A DNA stretch of 24,106 bases from DATJFQ01 sp035495555 (lineage in GTDB: Bacteria > Acidobacteriota > Vicinamibacteria > Vicinamibacterales > 2-12-FULL-66-21), in contig DATJFQ010000099.1 in assembly GCA_035495555.1 (NCBI GenBank), positions 1-24,106 of the forward strand, given 5' to 3'. The translations under genes were made by a program, and so were the position numbers. Shown piece by piece: positions 15,166 through 23,673 of the stretch (position 1 is the first letter of the stretch; the number at the start of each line of letters is the position of its first letter). A model generated the notes under the pieces. It made no database searches. It worked only from the letters and a program-made list of their open reading frames with translations, and was not told the DNA's origin.

Positions 15166-15713
15166 TTCGCGCCTTCTGCGATCACCTGCCGCACGAGCGC
15201 GCGGAACTGGTCGACGCCGATCGGCCGCCGCGTGACGTCGCCGCGGACCACCGGCTGCGCGTCGGCGCCGGGAATGCTCATGACAGCGGACGGCGACACG
15301 ATGCGGGTCGACGTTCGCGGCATCGTGACGACGCGAAATGCGCCCTCGCTGAGGCCCACGATCGTCGGGTACGACGGCGCGCCCGTCTTGAGGAACAGAA
15401 CGACCTCGTCGCCTTTGGCGAACACGGGCGCGCCCACCATGATCGTGCGGTATCTGCCGAGCCGTCCGCCCGGCACGCGTATCGTGATCTCCGAACCGAG
15501 GTCGCCCTTGAAATACTCGTCGACATGGAGGGTGAGGAACGTCTCGACGGCGCGGCGGCCTGTCGACCAGTCGCTGTGCACGTCCATTACCTGGCCGTGG
15601 ACGATGATGGGTGCCGCGTTCACGAGTTCGCGGAATTCGATCGGCACGAGGACCGTCGCGCTCGCGGCGACAGGCGCGATGGCGAGGACCGCGGCAAACA
15701 CAAGCGTGCGCAT
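15162..15713 (-). CDS. Secreted protein of unknown function, partner of the matrixin-like protease
   Basis: A 183-residue protein with a signal peptide (MRTLVFAAVLAIAPVAASA). The mature part looks like a beta-rich domain: IIVHGQVMDVHSDW, VETFLTLHVDEYFKGD, ITIRVPGGRLG and VVLFLKTGAPSYPTIVGL. I recall similar proteins beside matrixin-like genes in acidobacterial genomes, but know no name or function. It starts 12 bases after lpxB ends, and its stop overlaps the protease start by four bases, so coordinated production is very likely. A role as inhibitor, chaperone or substrate-recognition partner of the protease is possible but unproven. Confidence 0.72.
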   Translation of the reverse strand: MRTLVFAAVLAIAPVAASATVLVPIEFRELVNAAPIIVHGQVMDVHSDWSTGRRAVETFLTLHVDEYFKGDLGSEITIRVPGGRLGRYRTIMVGAPVFAKGDEVVLFLKTGAPSYPTIVGLSEGAFRVVTMPRTSTRIVSPSAVMSIPGADAQPVVRGDVTRRPIGVDQFRALVRQVIAEGAK

Positions 15714-15725
15714 CGACGAAGTGTA

Positions 15726-16895
15726 TCAGCGACGCCGGTCAGCGTTGGCGCGGGCCGCAGCGACGATGAGCGCCGCCGCGCGCCGGCTCGCGCCCGGTTC
15801 GCCGAGCCGCGCCCGTACGAGCGCCAGATCGGCACGGACCCGCGCCGCGTGCGCGGGATCGCGCAGCACGCGGAGCGCCTCCGAAGCCGCCGCCGCGGGC
15901 GTAAAGCCGTCCTGGATTAATTCGGGGACGACGGAGCGGCCGGCGATCAGGTTGACCATGGCGTAGGTGTTCACGGTGACGAGCGGCTTGCCAAGTCGAT
16001 ACGTCAGCGGCGTCACGCGATACACGACGACCATCGGGCACCCGTGAAGCGCGGCCTGTACGGTGGCGGTGCCCGATGCGACGATGGCGACATCCGCACT
16101 CGCGAGCGTCGCATCGGCGGCGTCCTTGACGACGACCGGCGGGATGGCGTGCGATGGCCAGTCCCGGAGCGGCTGGAACAGCGCATCGTCCAGGTGAGGC
16201 GCGCGCGGAACGATGAACTGCGCGTCGGGGACAGCGCTCGCGATCAACGCCGCGGCCCTGACCATGTCCGGAAGGAGCTGCTGGAGTTCGTTCCTGCGGC
16301 TCCCCGGGAGCAGCGCCACAACAGGCCGTTGCGGGTCGAGGCCCACTCCTCGCAGAAAATCGACGCGGCTGATGCGCGATCGCATTTCGAGGAGCGGATG
16401 GCCGACAAAGGTTGCGGGCACGCCCGCGGCTTCGTAGAACGCCGTCTCGAATGGAAAGATGACCAGCACACGATCGACAACGCGCTTGATCGTCTTCACG
16501 CGGCCGGGGCGCCACGCCCAGAGCTGCGGGCTGATGTAATACACGATGGGGATCCCGCGGCGTTTCAGCGCGCGCGCGAGAATGAGGTTGAAGTCGGGGA
16601 AGTCGACAGGGACGAACACGTCGGGACGACGGGCGTCGGCAGCACGTACCAACTGGCGATACAGCCGCCACGACCTGGGCAGCACGCGAAGCGCTTCCGC
16701 GAGTCCTGTGACCGACACCCCGTTGAAGCTGGCGATGAGCGATGCTCCCGTTTCCGCCAATCGCTCACCGCCGAACCCGGTGATGTCGGCCGTGGGTTCG
16801 AGTGCGCGGATCTCCGCTGCAAGTGCGCTGGCGTAGAGGTCCCCGGAGGGCTCCCCACACGAGATCATGATCCGCAGCGGAGTGGCTGCCGCCAT
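15726..16895 (-). CDS. lpxB: Lipid-A-disaccharide synthase LpxB
   Basis: A 389-residue glycosyltransferase (family GT19) that joins UDP-2,3-diacylglucosamine and lipid X to make the lipid A disaccharide at the inner face of the inner membrane. The N-terminal SCGEPSGDLYAS, the central YYISPQLWAWRPGRVKTI and FPFETAFYEAAGVPATFVGHPL are family signatures. Length is normal. I chose the ATG at 16895, which shares one base with the stop of the upstream M16 gene (TGATG); a TTG one codon earlier is possible. It is separated from lpxD by the two M16 peptidase genes. lpxA and fabZ, its usual companions, are not in the window. Confidence 0.96.
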   Translation of the reverse strand: MAAATPLRIMISCGEPSGDLYASALAAEIRALEPTADITGFGGERLAETGASLIASFNGVSVTGLAEALRVLPRSWRLYRQLVRAADARRPDVFVPVDFPDFNLILARALKRRGIPIVYYISPQLWAWRPGRVKTIKRVVDRVLVIFPFETAFYEAAGVPATFVGHPLLEMRSRISRVDFLRGVGLDPQRPVVALLPGSRRNELQQLLPDMVRAAALIASAVPDAQFIVPRAPHLDDALFQPLRDWPSHAIPPVVVKDAADATLASADVAIVASGTATVQAALHGCPMVVVYRVTPLTYRLGKPLVTVNTYAMVNLIAGRSVVPELIQDGFTPAAAASEALRVLRDPAHAARVRADLALVRARLGEPGASRRAAALIVAAARANADRRR

Positions 16896-19111
16896 CAACT
16901 CGGCCGGGTAAACACGCCCGGCGGCAGCGCGACGTTGAAATGGATTCGGCGGATGTCGCGCTCGATCGCGCCAGTGCCCGGCCGCCGGACGACGGTGTGG
17001 AACGGCACGCGAATGCCGTCGACGATCCGGTAGTCGCTGTACTCTTCGGTCACCGTGCCGCCCTGGCTGTCGTACCTGGCGCGTTCGATCACGCCGCTGT
17101 CGTGATTGATCAACAACGTGACCGGCGACAGATCGGGCCCGCTCACGATGAGGCCGTCATACGGGGCATCGACGTCCGCGCCGCGGACCACGAGCGCGCC
17201 CGACGCCGCCTTGATCAGCATCGGGATCGTGTCGCGTTGCAGCGCGTCGCGTATGGAATCCCGCACGGGCGCATCCGGTTCGCCCACTCCCCGCGCATCC
17301 TTGATCCAGTAACTGCCGTCAGCGAACACCTGCGTCAATGTCCCCGCCGGGGTTTCGACGTCCATGCGGAACCGTCCGGGGTATTCGACGGAGGTCGTCG
17401 TCGGCATCGCAACGGGGCCGTCCGGCCCCGGGACGGTCGTCGTGGCTTCCGCCCTAACGGTGCGGATGCGTTCCAGCTTCTCGAGCCCGCCCTTCGCGGC
17501 AATCGCCTTGTCGAGAATCGCCTTCGGTGAATCCTGACTTTTATTCTGCGTCATCGAGGTGGCCGGATGTCCGACGCTCGCCGGAAGAGGGACATCCGCA
17601 GTCCCGAGCGAGACCTGTCGGACGTGTGAGTCTGCCATCTCCGGCAGCCCTTCGGGGTGCCGACGCAGGTCCGTCGAAAAAATGTCGAGGTCTGCGGCGG
17701 CAATCCGTTCGAACTTGTCGAACCCCGTCGTGGGCAACTGATCAATGAACGCCGACGCATCGCCCACCAGCACGATCGTGAGTCGGTCGGGGTGCAGATA
17801 CGCGCGCGCGACGCGCTGAACGTCGTCGGCGCTGACGCCGTTGACGCGTTCGCGATACGTCTGAAGCTCGTTCAGATCGAGACCGTAGAAGACCGCGTTG
17901 AGGATCTGCAGCGCGATCTGGCTGGGCGTCTCGATGGTGAGCGGGAACGAACCCGTCGCGTACTCCTGCGCGCCGCTCAGTTCGCGATCGCCGACGCGGT
18001 CCCGCGTGAGGCGCCAGATCTCGTCCACCATCAGCCGCAGCGTCTCCGCGGTCGTCGCCGACCTGGTGTTGGTCTCCGCCTCGATCTCACCGGCCTGTTT
18101 CATCGCCGTCAAATCCGCCGACGCGCCGTAGGTGAGCCCGCGCTCGCTGCGCAGCACGCGATGCAGTCGGTTGGCGCCTTCTCCGCCGAGCACCTTGACC
18201 GCGAGATCGAGCGCCGTGAAGTCGGGGTTCTTGCGCGGAATCGCGACGTTGCCGACGCGGATCTCGGTCTGCACCGCGCCGGGCTTGTCGATGATGACGA
18301 GGCGTCGCGCCGGTGCCGGAGCCTCGGGTGGTTTCGGGGCATCGGCGCGCGCGCGGGTCCACTGACCGAACGCGCGTTCCGCCCCGGCGAATGCCTCCTC
18401 AGGCGTCACATCGCCGACGACGGCGAGGATCGCGTTGTTCGCGCCGAACCACTCCTTGTGAAACGCCAGCAGATCGTCCCGGGTCAAGGCGGCCAGCGTT
18501 GCCGGCGTGCCCGTCTGCGGCCGCCCATATGGATGAAGACCGAAGACGAGCCGATCGAACACGATGTTGGCGAGGTACCCGGGATCGTCGTACGACACAC
18601 GCAGCCCCGAAAGCAGCTGCTGCCGCTGCCGTTCGATCTCCTCCGGAGCGAAGGCCGGGTGCTGGACGACGTCCGATACGAGATCCAGGCCGAACCCGAG
18701 GCTGTCCTTCATCACGATCACGCTGATATAGGTCAGATCCGCGCCGGCGCCCGTGTTGAGCACGCCGCCGACCGAATCGATGGCGGTCGCAATCTGCGCG
18801 GCGGATTTGGTCGTCGTCCCCTGGTCGAGCAGCGTCGCCGCAAGCGACGCGACGCCGGGCTTGTCCTGCGGATCCTGGGCAGGACCGGCGCGGACGATCA
18901 GGCGGACGCTGACAGCCGGCTCTTCGTGATGCGGGACGGCGATGACCTGCAGTCCGTTCGAAAGTGTGCGGAACTCGTATGCGGGGAAGCGCACCGGATG
19001 CGCGGCGAGGGGCCGCGGCGGACGCTCGCTCGGCCACTTCGCTTCCTGCGCGAACGCGCCGGATGCCGCGCCGATCAGGAGCCCGACGGCAACGGCAACC
19101 CCACGCCTCAT
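16895..19111 (-). CDS. M16 family peptidase homologue, non-catalytic subunit, with extra C-terminal domain
   Basis: A 738-residue protein with a signal peptide ending near AFAQ. Residues about 40-500 have the two-lobed M16 (insulinase/processing peptidase) fold, seen in FRTLSNGLQVIAVPHHEEPAVSV and in the second-lobe segment TYGASADLTAMKQAGE. The zinc motif HxxEH is absent where it should be (GVASLAATLLDQGT), so it is not a protease by itself. Such proteins pair with a catalytic M16 subunit, here the gene just upstream, overlapping by four bases. Residues about 520-738 form an added domain beginning KAILDKAIAAKGGLEKL, resembling LolA-like outer-membrane lipoprotein-sorting folds. The open frame extends much further upstream, but that part is a shadow of the catalytic gene. 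Confidence 0.9.
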   Translation of the reverse strand: MRRGVAVAVGLLIGAASGAFAQEAKWPSERPPRPLAAHPVRFPAYEFRTLSNGLQVIAVPHHEEPAVSVRLIVRAGPAQDPQDKPGVASLAATLLDQGTTTKSAAQIATAIDSVGGVLNTGAGADLTYISVIVMKDSLGFGLDLVSDVVQHPAFAPEEIERQRQQLLSGLRVSYDDPGYLANIVFDRLVFGLHPYGRPQTGTPATLAALTRDDLLAFHKEWFGANNAILAVVGDVTPEEAFAGAERAFGQWTRARADAPKPPEAPAPARRLVIIDKPGAVQTEIRVGNVAIPRKNPDFTALDLAVKVLGGEGANRLHRVLRSERGLTYGASADLTAMKQAGEIEAETNTRSATTAETLRLMVDEIWRLTRDRVGDRELSGAQEYATGSFPLTIETPSQIALQILNAVFYGLDLNELQTYRERVNGVSADDVQRVARAYLHPDRLTIVLVGDASAFIDQLPTTGFDKFERIAAADLDIFSTDLRRHPEGLPEMADSHVRQVSLGTADVPLPASVGHPATSMTQNKSQDSPKAILDKAIAAKGGLEKLERIRTVRAEATTTVPGPDGPVAMPTTTSVEYPGRFRMDVETPAGTLTQVFADGSYWIKDARGVGEPDAPVRDSIRDALQRDTIPMLIKAASGALVVRGADVDAPYDGLIVSGPDLSPVTLLINHDSGVIERARYDSQGGTVTEEYSDYRIVDGIRVPFHTVVRRPGTGAIERDIRRIHFNVALPPGVFTRPS

Positions 19112-20490
19112 TTCGCGCCCCCGCCGCCAACTCTGGCGCTGTCCGACGGGCCCGGCAGCACGGTGAGGACGAGCCGGTTCTCCGGCGTGAAATACGTTCG
19201 CGCGACGCGCTGAACGTCGGCGGCGGTCAGCCCTTGAAAGATGTCGAACTCGCCGTCCGCGGTTTTCAAATCGTCGTGAATCACGGCGGCGTGCCCGAGC
19301 ACGTCCGCTTTGTCCTTCACCGATTCCCTGCCGAGGATGTAATCCCGAGCAAACTGATTCTTCGCCTGCTGCAGTTCCTGATCGCTCACGGGCTCGCTGC
19401 GCAGGCGGTCCAGCTCCCCGATGAGGGCGGCAGCCGCCTGGTCCGTCGTGTGCCCCGGCTGCACGATCGCGACGGCGAAGAAGAGGTTCGGATCTTCGAT
19501 GATGTTGCCGCCGCCGAATGCGGCGAGCGCTATGCCGGTCTCGTAAACCAGCTTTCGATAGATCCGCGAGCTCTGGCCGTCGGACAGAATCTTGGAAGCG
19601 ACGTGCAGCGGATACGAGTCGGGATGGCCGTCGTAGGTGATGTGATACGCGACGACGACGGCCGGCAGCGGCCATTCTTCGTGCAGCGTGACGCGCTTTT
19701 CCTTCGTCTGCGCCGGTTCTTTCGGTATCTCGCGCGGGACCGGACGGTCGGACTTCGGCACGCGCCCGAGGTATTGCTCGACAAGCGCCATCGCGTCCCG
19801 CGTCTCGAAATCGCCGACGACCACCGCGGTCGCGTTGTTCGGAACGTAATACGTGTGGAAAAAGTCGCGCACGTCGTCGATTGACGCGGCCTCGAGATCC
19901 TTCATGCTGCCGATGACCGGGTGCTTGTAGGGATGTACCGTGAACGCCTGGTCCGCGATGATTTCCTGAAGACGGCCGTACGGCTGGTTCTCGACGCGCA
20001 TGCGTCGTTCTTCCTTGACCACCTCCCGTTCGGTCTTGAACACGGCGGGCTCGATGCGCAGCGAGCCGAGACGATCGGCTTCGAGCCACAGGACGAGCGG
20101 CAGGTACTGCGACGGAACCGTCTCCCAGAATACCGTCGCATCCTCGGTCGTGTAGGCGTTGCTCTGGCCTCCGACGCTCGAGATGTAAGACGGATGCCCC
20201 TCAGGCTCCACGTTCTTCGATCCCTTGAACATCATGTGCTCGAAGAGGTGCGCGAAGCCGGTCCGGCCTGGACGTTCGTTCTTGGATCCGACGTGGTACC
20301 ACATCTCGAGGTGCACGATCGGCGTCGAGTGGTCCTCGAGAAAGACGACCCGCATGCCGTTGGACAGGGTCATCGTCGTGTACTCGAGCCGCGGCGGACG
20401 CACCGCCGCATCCACCGAAGGATTGAGCGAAAGGATCACCGCGGCCGCGGTCACGAGGACCAGCCGGCGGACCTGAGCTGGGGGAAACAT
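19108..20490 (-). CDS. M16 family zinc metallopeptidase, catalytic subunit
   Basis: A 460-residue protein with a signal peptide (MFPPAQVRRLVLVTAAAVIL). The inverted zinc motif HLFEH gives H81, E84 and H85, with the distal glutamate ligand about 76 residues later in EREVVKEE. The second lobe carries KLVYETGIALAAFGGG and the RL/Y-type substrate-binding region. Exported M16 enzymes degrade peptides in the periplasm. The companion without a zinc site follows directly, so the active form is probably a heterodimer. An in-frame TTG lies 14 codons upstream, but the ATG at 20490 gives a better signal peptide. The pair sits between lpxD and lpxB. Confidence 0.92.
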   Translation of the reverse strand: MFPPAQVRRLVLVTAAAVILSLNPSVDAAVRPPRLEYTTMTLSNGMRVVFLEDHSTPIVHLEMWYHVGSKNERPGRTGFAHLFEHMMFKGSKNVEPEGHPSYISSVGGQSNAYTTEDATVFWETVPSQYLPLVLWLEADRLGSLRIEPAVFKTEREVVKEERRMRVENQPYGRLQEIIADQAFTVHPYKHPVIGSMKDLEAASIDDVRDFFHTYYVPNNATAVVVGDFETRDAMALVEQYLGRVPKSDRPVPREIPKEPAQTKEKRVTLHEEWPLPAVVVAYHITYDGHPDSYPLHVASKILSDGQSSRIYRKLVYETGIALAAFGGGNIIEDPNLFFAVAIVQPGHTTDQAAAALIGELDRLRSEPVSDQELQQAKNQFARDYILGRESVKDKADVLGHAAVIHDDLKTADGEFDIFQGLTAADVQRVARTYFTPENRLVLTVLPGPSDSARVGGGGAK

Positions 20491-20564
20491 CAGGGATCGA
20501 TTATCGCTCAGCGCGTAGGCGCGCCGTCGCAACGGACGGCTTCACGCGTCTCTCCTCGCGGCGG

Positions 20565-21596
20565 TCACGTTTCGCGAACGCGCGATTCCAGTTCCTCGAG
20601 CCGCCGCTGCAGGTCCGCAACGGCTTTTTTCAACTCCGGCAGTCGCCGGAAAATCGCGGACGCTTTCAGCCAGTCGCGATTCGAAATTGCGGGATATCCC
20701 GAAATGAAGGCGCCTTCCGGAACCGAATTTGGAATGCCGGACTGCGCGGTGGCGACAACGCCTTTGCCGAGCGTCACATGTCCGGCGACGCCGACCTGCC
20801 CTGCCAGCGTGACGTTGTCTTCGAGGATGGTGCTGCCCGCAATCCCGACCTGCGCGGCCAGCAGCACGCGGCGGCCGATGCGCACACCGTGAGCCACCTG
20901 TACGAGGTTGTCGATCTTCGCACCCGCACAGATGCGGGTTTCCCCAACGGCCGGTCGATCGATCGTCGTGTTCGCGCCAATCTCGACATCGTCTTCGATC
21001 GCGACCCCGCCAATCTGCGGGATCTTCTGGTGGGCGCCGTCCGGCGAGCGCGCAAACCCGAAACCGTCACTGCCGATGACGGCGCCGTCCTGGACGATCA
21101 CGCGGTTTCCGAGCACGACGCGTTCCCTGATCGACGCGCGCGCGTGGATGATGCAGTCCTCGCCGATACGGGCACCCGGCCCGATCGTCACGTGCGGATA
21201 GAGGACGGAACGCGAGCCGATGACCGCCGCGGCCCCGATGCTGACGAATGCACCCACGGATGCATCAGACGCGATGGTCGCGTCGGGAGCCACGTCGGCC
21301 AGCCGATGGACGCCAGCCGGCCTGGAGTCACGCGGCGCGAACAACGCGACCGCGTGCGCGAACGCGAGATACGGCTGGCGCGCGCGAAGCATGGCACACG
21401 GAGCGCGCTCGTCGTGTTCGCCGAGAATGACCGCGGACGCCCGCGTATTCCGCATCTCCGCGATGTATTTCGGATTCGCAAAAAAGGTCAGGTCGCCGGG
21501 CCCGGCGTCCTCGAGGGTGGTCACGCGCCCGATATCGATCGTGCCGTCGCCTTCGAGTCGACAGTCGAGACGCCCGGCAAGATCCTGGAGCAGCAA
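20565..21596 (-). CDS. lpxD: UDP-3-O-acylglucosamine N-acyltransferase LpxD
   Basis: A 343-residue enzyme that adds the N-linked acyl chain in lipid A synthesis, working as a trimer in the cytoplasm. The N-terminal uridine-binding domain includes DLTFFANPKYIAEMR. The left-handed beta helix of hexapeptide repeats spans about residues 100-300. The catalytic histidine sits in NLVQVAHGVRIG. The C-terminal helical coil (LKKAVADLQRRLEELES) is the acyl-carrier-binding extension. No ATG is available at the family start point; the TTG at 21596 gives the expected length and follows the upstream stop by 16 bases. The frame stays open further upstream, but only as a shadow of the neighbouring gene. Confidence 0.95.
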   Translation of the reverse strand: MLLQDLAGRLDCRLEGDGTIDIGRVTTLEDAGPGDLTFFANPKYIAEMRNTRASAVILGEHDERAPCAMLRARQPYLAFAHAVALFAPRDSRPAGVHRLADVAPDATIASDASVGAFVSIGAAAVIGSRSVLYPHVTIGPGARIGEDCIIHARASIRERVVLGNRVIVQDGAVIGSDGFGFARSPDGAHQKIPQIGGVAIEDDVEIGANTTIDRPAVGETRICAGAKIDNLVQVAHGVRIGRRVLLAAQVGIAGSTILEDNVTLAGQVGVAGHVTLGKGVVATAQSGIPNSVPEGAFISGYPAISNRDWLKASAIFRRLPELKKAVADLQRRLEELESRVRET

Positions 21597-21612
21597 GCGT
21601 CCGAGTATAGAA

Positions 21613-22287
21613 CTACCCGGCCGTCTTTTCGAAGAACGCCGTGAAGTGCTCGAGGCCCAACTCCGCCGCGACCGCCCGCACCCGCGCCGACTGATCCGTG
21701 GACGGCAGGTCATGGAGATGACGAAGCGATGCCAGCGCCGCGCTCGGGCACAGCTGCCATTCACACGCGACCAGCCCCTGTCGCGCTCCGCGCACGGACA
21801 GAAAATGGCCGACGATGCGAAAAACGAAGTAGTACGCCACCAGATTCGGCCCGGGCAGCAGCGCGAGCAGCGCAGACGCGATCAGCCCAAGGCTGTCAAC
21901 GGCGAGCCAGAAGCGATGGCGCTCGAAATCACGATTGAGCTGGCGGCGCAGGAGTTCGCGTGCCTGGACTTCGGGCACGTCGTCGGGGTACGCCAGCGAT
22001 GCCGCAGCCCGACCGCGAAGCCGCCAGAGCAGCCGCTGCTCGGCGACCGATTCCGCCACGTACCGAAGCGCTCGCGCCTTCAGCCGCGTGGCGAACGGCG
22101 CCCTGGGCGCGCCGGGTTCCGGCACGCGCCGCCGCTCCCGCTCTGCCTCCGCAACCGTCACCCGGAACCGGTACACCGTACGGCGGACGATGCCGTTCGG
22201 CGCGCTCTCGGGGGGCGGCAGGTCCTCCGGTTCTTCGCAATACAGCTCGTAACGGTCCGCCGCGACGGGAACGAGAAAAACCTGCAT
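21613..22287 (-). CDS. Membrane protein resembling mitochondrial K+/H+ exchange-related family
   Basis: A 224-residue protein starting MQVFLVPVAADRYELYCE. Residues about 60-120 are charged and helical (RFRVTVAEAERERRR). Residues about 140-180 (FWLAVDSLGLIASALLALLPGPNLVAYYFVFRI, in two parts) form one or two membrane helices. The whole resembles a bacterial branch of the family named after the yeast mitochondrial K+/H+ exchange-related protein. That name is historical, and no ion transport has been shown for bacterial members as far as I know. It is the first gene of the envelope run and divergent from the secreted protein gene at 22425. The start at 22287 is chosen from the family-like N-terminus. 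Confidence 0.7.
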   Translation of the reverse strand: MQVFLVPVAADRYELYCEEPEDLPPPESAPNGIVRRTVYRFRVTVAEAERERRRVPEPGAPRAPFATRLKARALRYVAESVAEQRLLWRLRGRAAASLAYPDDVPEVQARELLRRQLNRDFERHRFWLAVDSLGLIASALLALLPGPNLVAYYFVFRIVGHFLSVRGARQGLVACEWQLCPSAALASLRHLHDLPSTDQSARVRAVAAELGLEHFTAFFEKTAG

Positions 22288-22424
22288 CCGCCTTCGACGG
22301 TAGCAAAGATCGCCGCGCGGTGGGGAGTGCGGGACCCGGCGACGACCCGGCCACCCGCGGTCGTCGCGCTCAACCTGCGTGAATCGACTGGATGGCGGGC
22401 GTGGCAAGTGGGGAGTTTGCTAGG

Positions 22425-22988
22425 ATGCGCTCTATGCGCGCCGTATTCGCGCTCGTCACCGCACTTGCGGTGCAGGCGCCCGCCACTGTGCGGCTCCAGA
22501 TTCGCGTGTTCAACGCGGCCGAGGAGGTCACCAGCGAGACGCGCGTCACGCTCTACAAAGCCGGCGACCACGCGTCACCGGTGGCCCTCTCGGCAGCGCA
22601 CTTGCTCTTCGACGTCGAAGTCCCCGCCGGTCTCTACGACGCGCAGGCGATTCATGAGAGAGACTCCCGCGTGCTCAACATCCGCTGGGCGGAACGCCTG
22701 GTGGTGATGCCCTACCCGGACGAAGCCGGCGTGCACCTCGAGGTGATCAACTTTCAATCGGATTTTGGCGCGTTGGAAGTGAAAAGCCGCCGGCCGGTGA
22801 ACGTGGCGCTGTACGCCGACGGGGACCGCAGCCGCGACGCGGCCAAGCCTGTGAGCGGCAACGGCTATGTCCTGTTCGTCGCGCCGGCCGCGCGATACGA
22901 CCTGCGACTCGAAAGCGGGGGACAGGTCACGTGGCACGCCGGCGTGGACGTGCCACGGGACCGTACAAGGTTCTGGCTCGTTCCGTGA
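22425..22988 (+). CDS. Secreted protein of unknown function
   Basis: A protein of 187 residues (184 if it starts at the ATG at 22434) with a hydrophobic signal-like N-terminus (MRAVFALVTALAVQAPA). The rest looks beta-rich, with RLQIRVFNAAEEVTSETRVTLYKAG, VEVPAGLYDAQAIHE and RPVNVALYADGD, resembling small immunoglobulin-like or prealbumin-like folds. I know no family. Two start codons are plausible: GGGGAG precedes the first and AGGA precedes the second. It is divergent from the K+/H+-exchange-related gene across about 137 bases and ends four bases before the convergent small membrane gene, so it is probably monocistronic. Confidence 0.68.
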   Translation: MRSMRAVFALVTALAVQAPATVRLQIRVFNAAEEVTSETRVTLYKAGDHASPVALSAAHLLFDVEVPAGLYDAQAIHERDSRVLNIRWAERLVVMPYPDEAGVHLEVINFQSDFGALEVKSRRPVNVALYADGDRSRDAAKPVSGNGYVLFVAPAARYDLRLESGGQVTWHAGVDVPRDRTRFWLVP

Positions 22989-22992
22989 TCGG

Positions 22993-23136
22993 TCAGACCC
23001 GACTGCCCGTGAGGAGCCGCAGCACGATGATCACGAGCGCCACGACGAGGAGGATATGGATCAACCCTCCCGCAATGTGCATGGCAAACCCAAGCACCCA
23101 CAGAATCAGCAACAACACGACAATCGTCCAAAGCAT
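22993..23136 (-). CDS. Small lmo0937-type membrane protein (47 residues)
   Basis: Reading leftward from the ATG at 23136 gives 47 residues starting MLWTIVVLLLILWVLGFAM and ending LLTGSRV. It is almost wholly hydrophobic, with two short membrane helices separated by HIAGG and a positively charged end, as in the lmo0937 family of tiny membrane proteins, whose function is unknown. A perfect AGGAGG lies four bases before the ATG, and a near-consensus sigma-54 promoter lies about 40 bases upstream. The gene is short enough to be missed by automated callers. Its neighbours are the divergent MgtC-like gene and the convergent secreted protein gene. Confidence 0.85.
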   Translation of the reverse strand: MLWTIVVLLLILWVLGFAMHIAGGLIHILLVVALVIIVLRLLTGSRV

Positions 23137-23175
23137 GCAGCCTCCTGACAGCCTCTCGTTCGCTGCGCGAAATTC

Positions 23176-23191
23176 TGCAAGTGGAATGCCA
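23176..23191 (-). promoter_or_regulatory. Sigma-54 (RpoN) type -24/-12 promoter
   Basis: On the minus strand the sequence is TGGCATTCCACTTGCA. The consensus is TGGCACG-N4-TTGCW; ten of 12 defined positions match, including the invariant GG and GC with exact ten-base spacing. Transcription would start near 23165, giving a leader of about 29 bases that contains the AGGAGG of the small membrane protein gene. Such promoters need an AAA+ activator, and no activator gene is present here. Confidence 0.72.
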
Positions 23192-23215
23192 CGACTTCAG
23201 AAAGCCGACTGAGCT

Positions 23216-23668
23216 ATGTTTGCACCTCCAACCGACCTCGAAGTCATCCAGCGGTTGCTGCTGGCAGCGACCGCTGGAGGGATCATCGGCGCCGAGCGTG
23301 AGTTTCGTCGGAAAAGCGCGGGGTTTCGCACCAATATCCTGATCGCGATGGGCTCGGCGCTGTTCACGATGCTCTCCGCCACGTTGGCGGCCGGGGCCGG
23401 CGGCGACAGCACGCGCATCGCCGCACAGATCCTCACCGGCATCGGCTTCCTTGGCGCGGGCGCGATCATCCGGACCGGACGCGACGTCCACGGGCTGACG
23501 ACGGCGTCAACGGTGTGGGTGAATGCCGCGCTGGGTATGGCGGCCGGCGGCGGGCAATATCACATGACGTTCATCGCCGTCGGCATCACCTTGATCGTGC
23601 TTCTGATCCTCGCGCCGATTGAACGCACCTTCGAACGCTGGGCGCAAGCCGAGCGGGATCGTGTTTAG
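23216..23668 (+). CDS. MgtC/SapB family membrane protein
   Basis: A 150-residue protein with about four membrane helices. Family signatures are LLLAATAGGIIGAERE near the start, GFRTNILIAMGSALF, and GIGFLGAGAIIRTG followed by GLTTASTVWVNAALGMAAG. It is the short form, consisting of the membrane domain only; the ACT-like C-terminal domain of Salmonella MgtC is missing. MgtC proteins are linked to survival in low magnesium and in macrophages and modulate membrane ATP synthase in some pathogens, but environmental short forms are uncharacterised. It is divergent from the small lmo0937-type gene (79 bases apart). No clear ribosome-binding site precedes the ATG at 23216. Confidence 0.9.
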   Translation: MFAPPTDLEVIQRLLLAATAGGIIGAEREFRRKSAGFRTNILIAMGSALFTMLSATLAAGAGGDSTRIAAQILTGIGFLGAGAIIRTGRDVHGLTTASTVWVNAALGMAAGGGQYHMTFIAVGITLIVLLILAPIERTFERWAQAERDRV

Positions 23669-23673
23669 TTAGT

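Noticed and set aside
19112..20089. Long N-terminal extension of the second M16 protein
   Set aside because: This part is an out-of-frame reading of the catalytic M16 gene; a proper signal peptide begins at 19111.
22400..22424. TGGCA and TTGC elements before the secreted protein gene as a sigma-54 promoter
   Set aside because: The spacing between GG and GC is about four bases too long, which is not tolerated by sigma-54.
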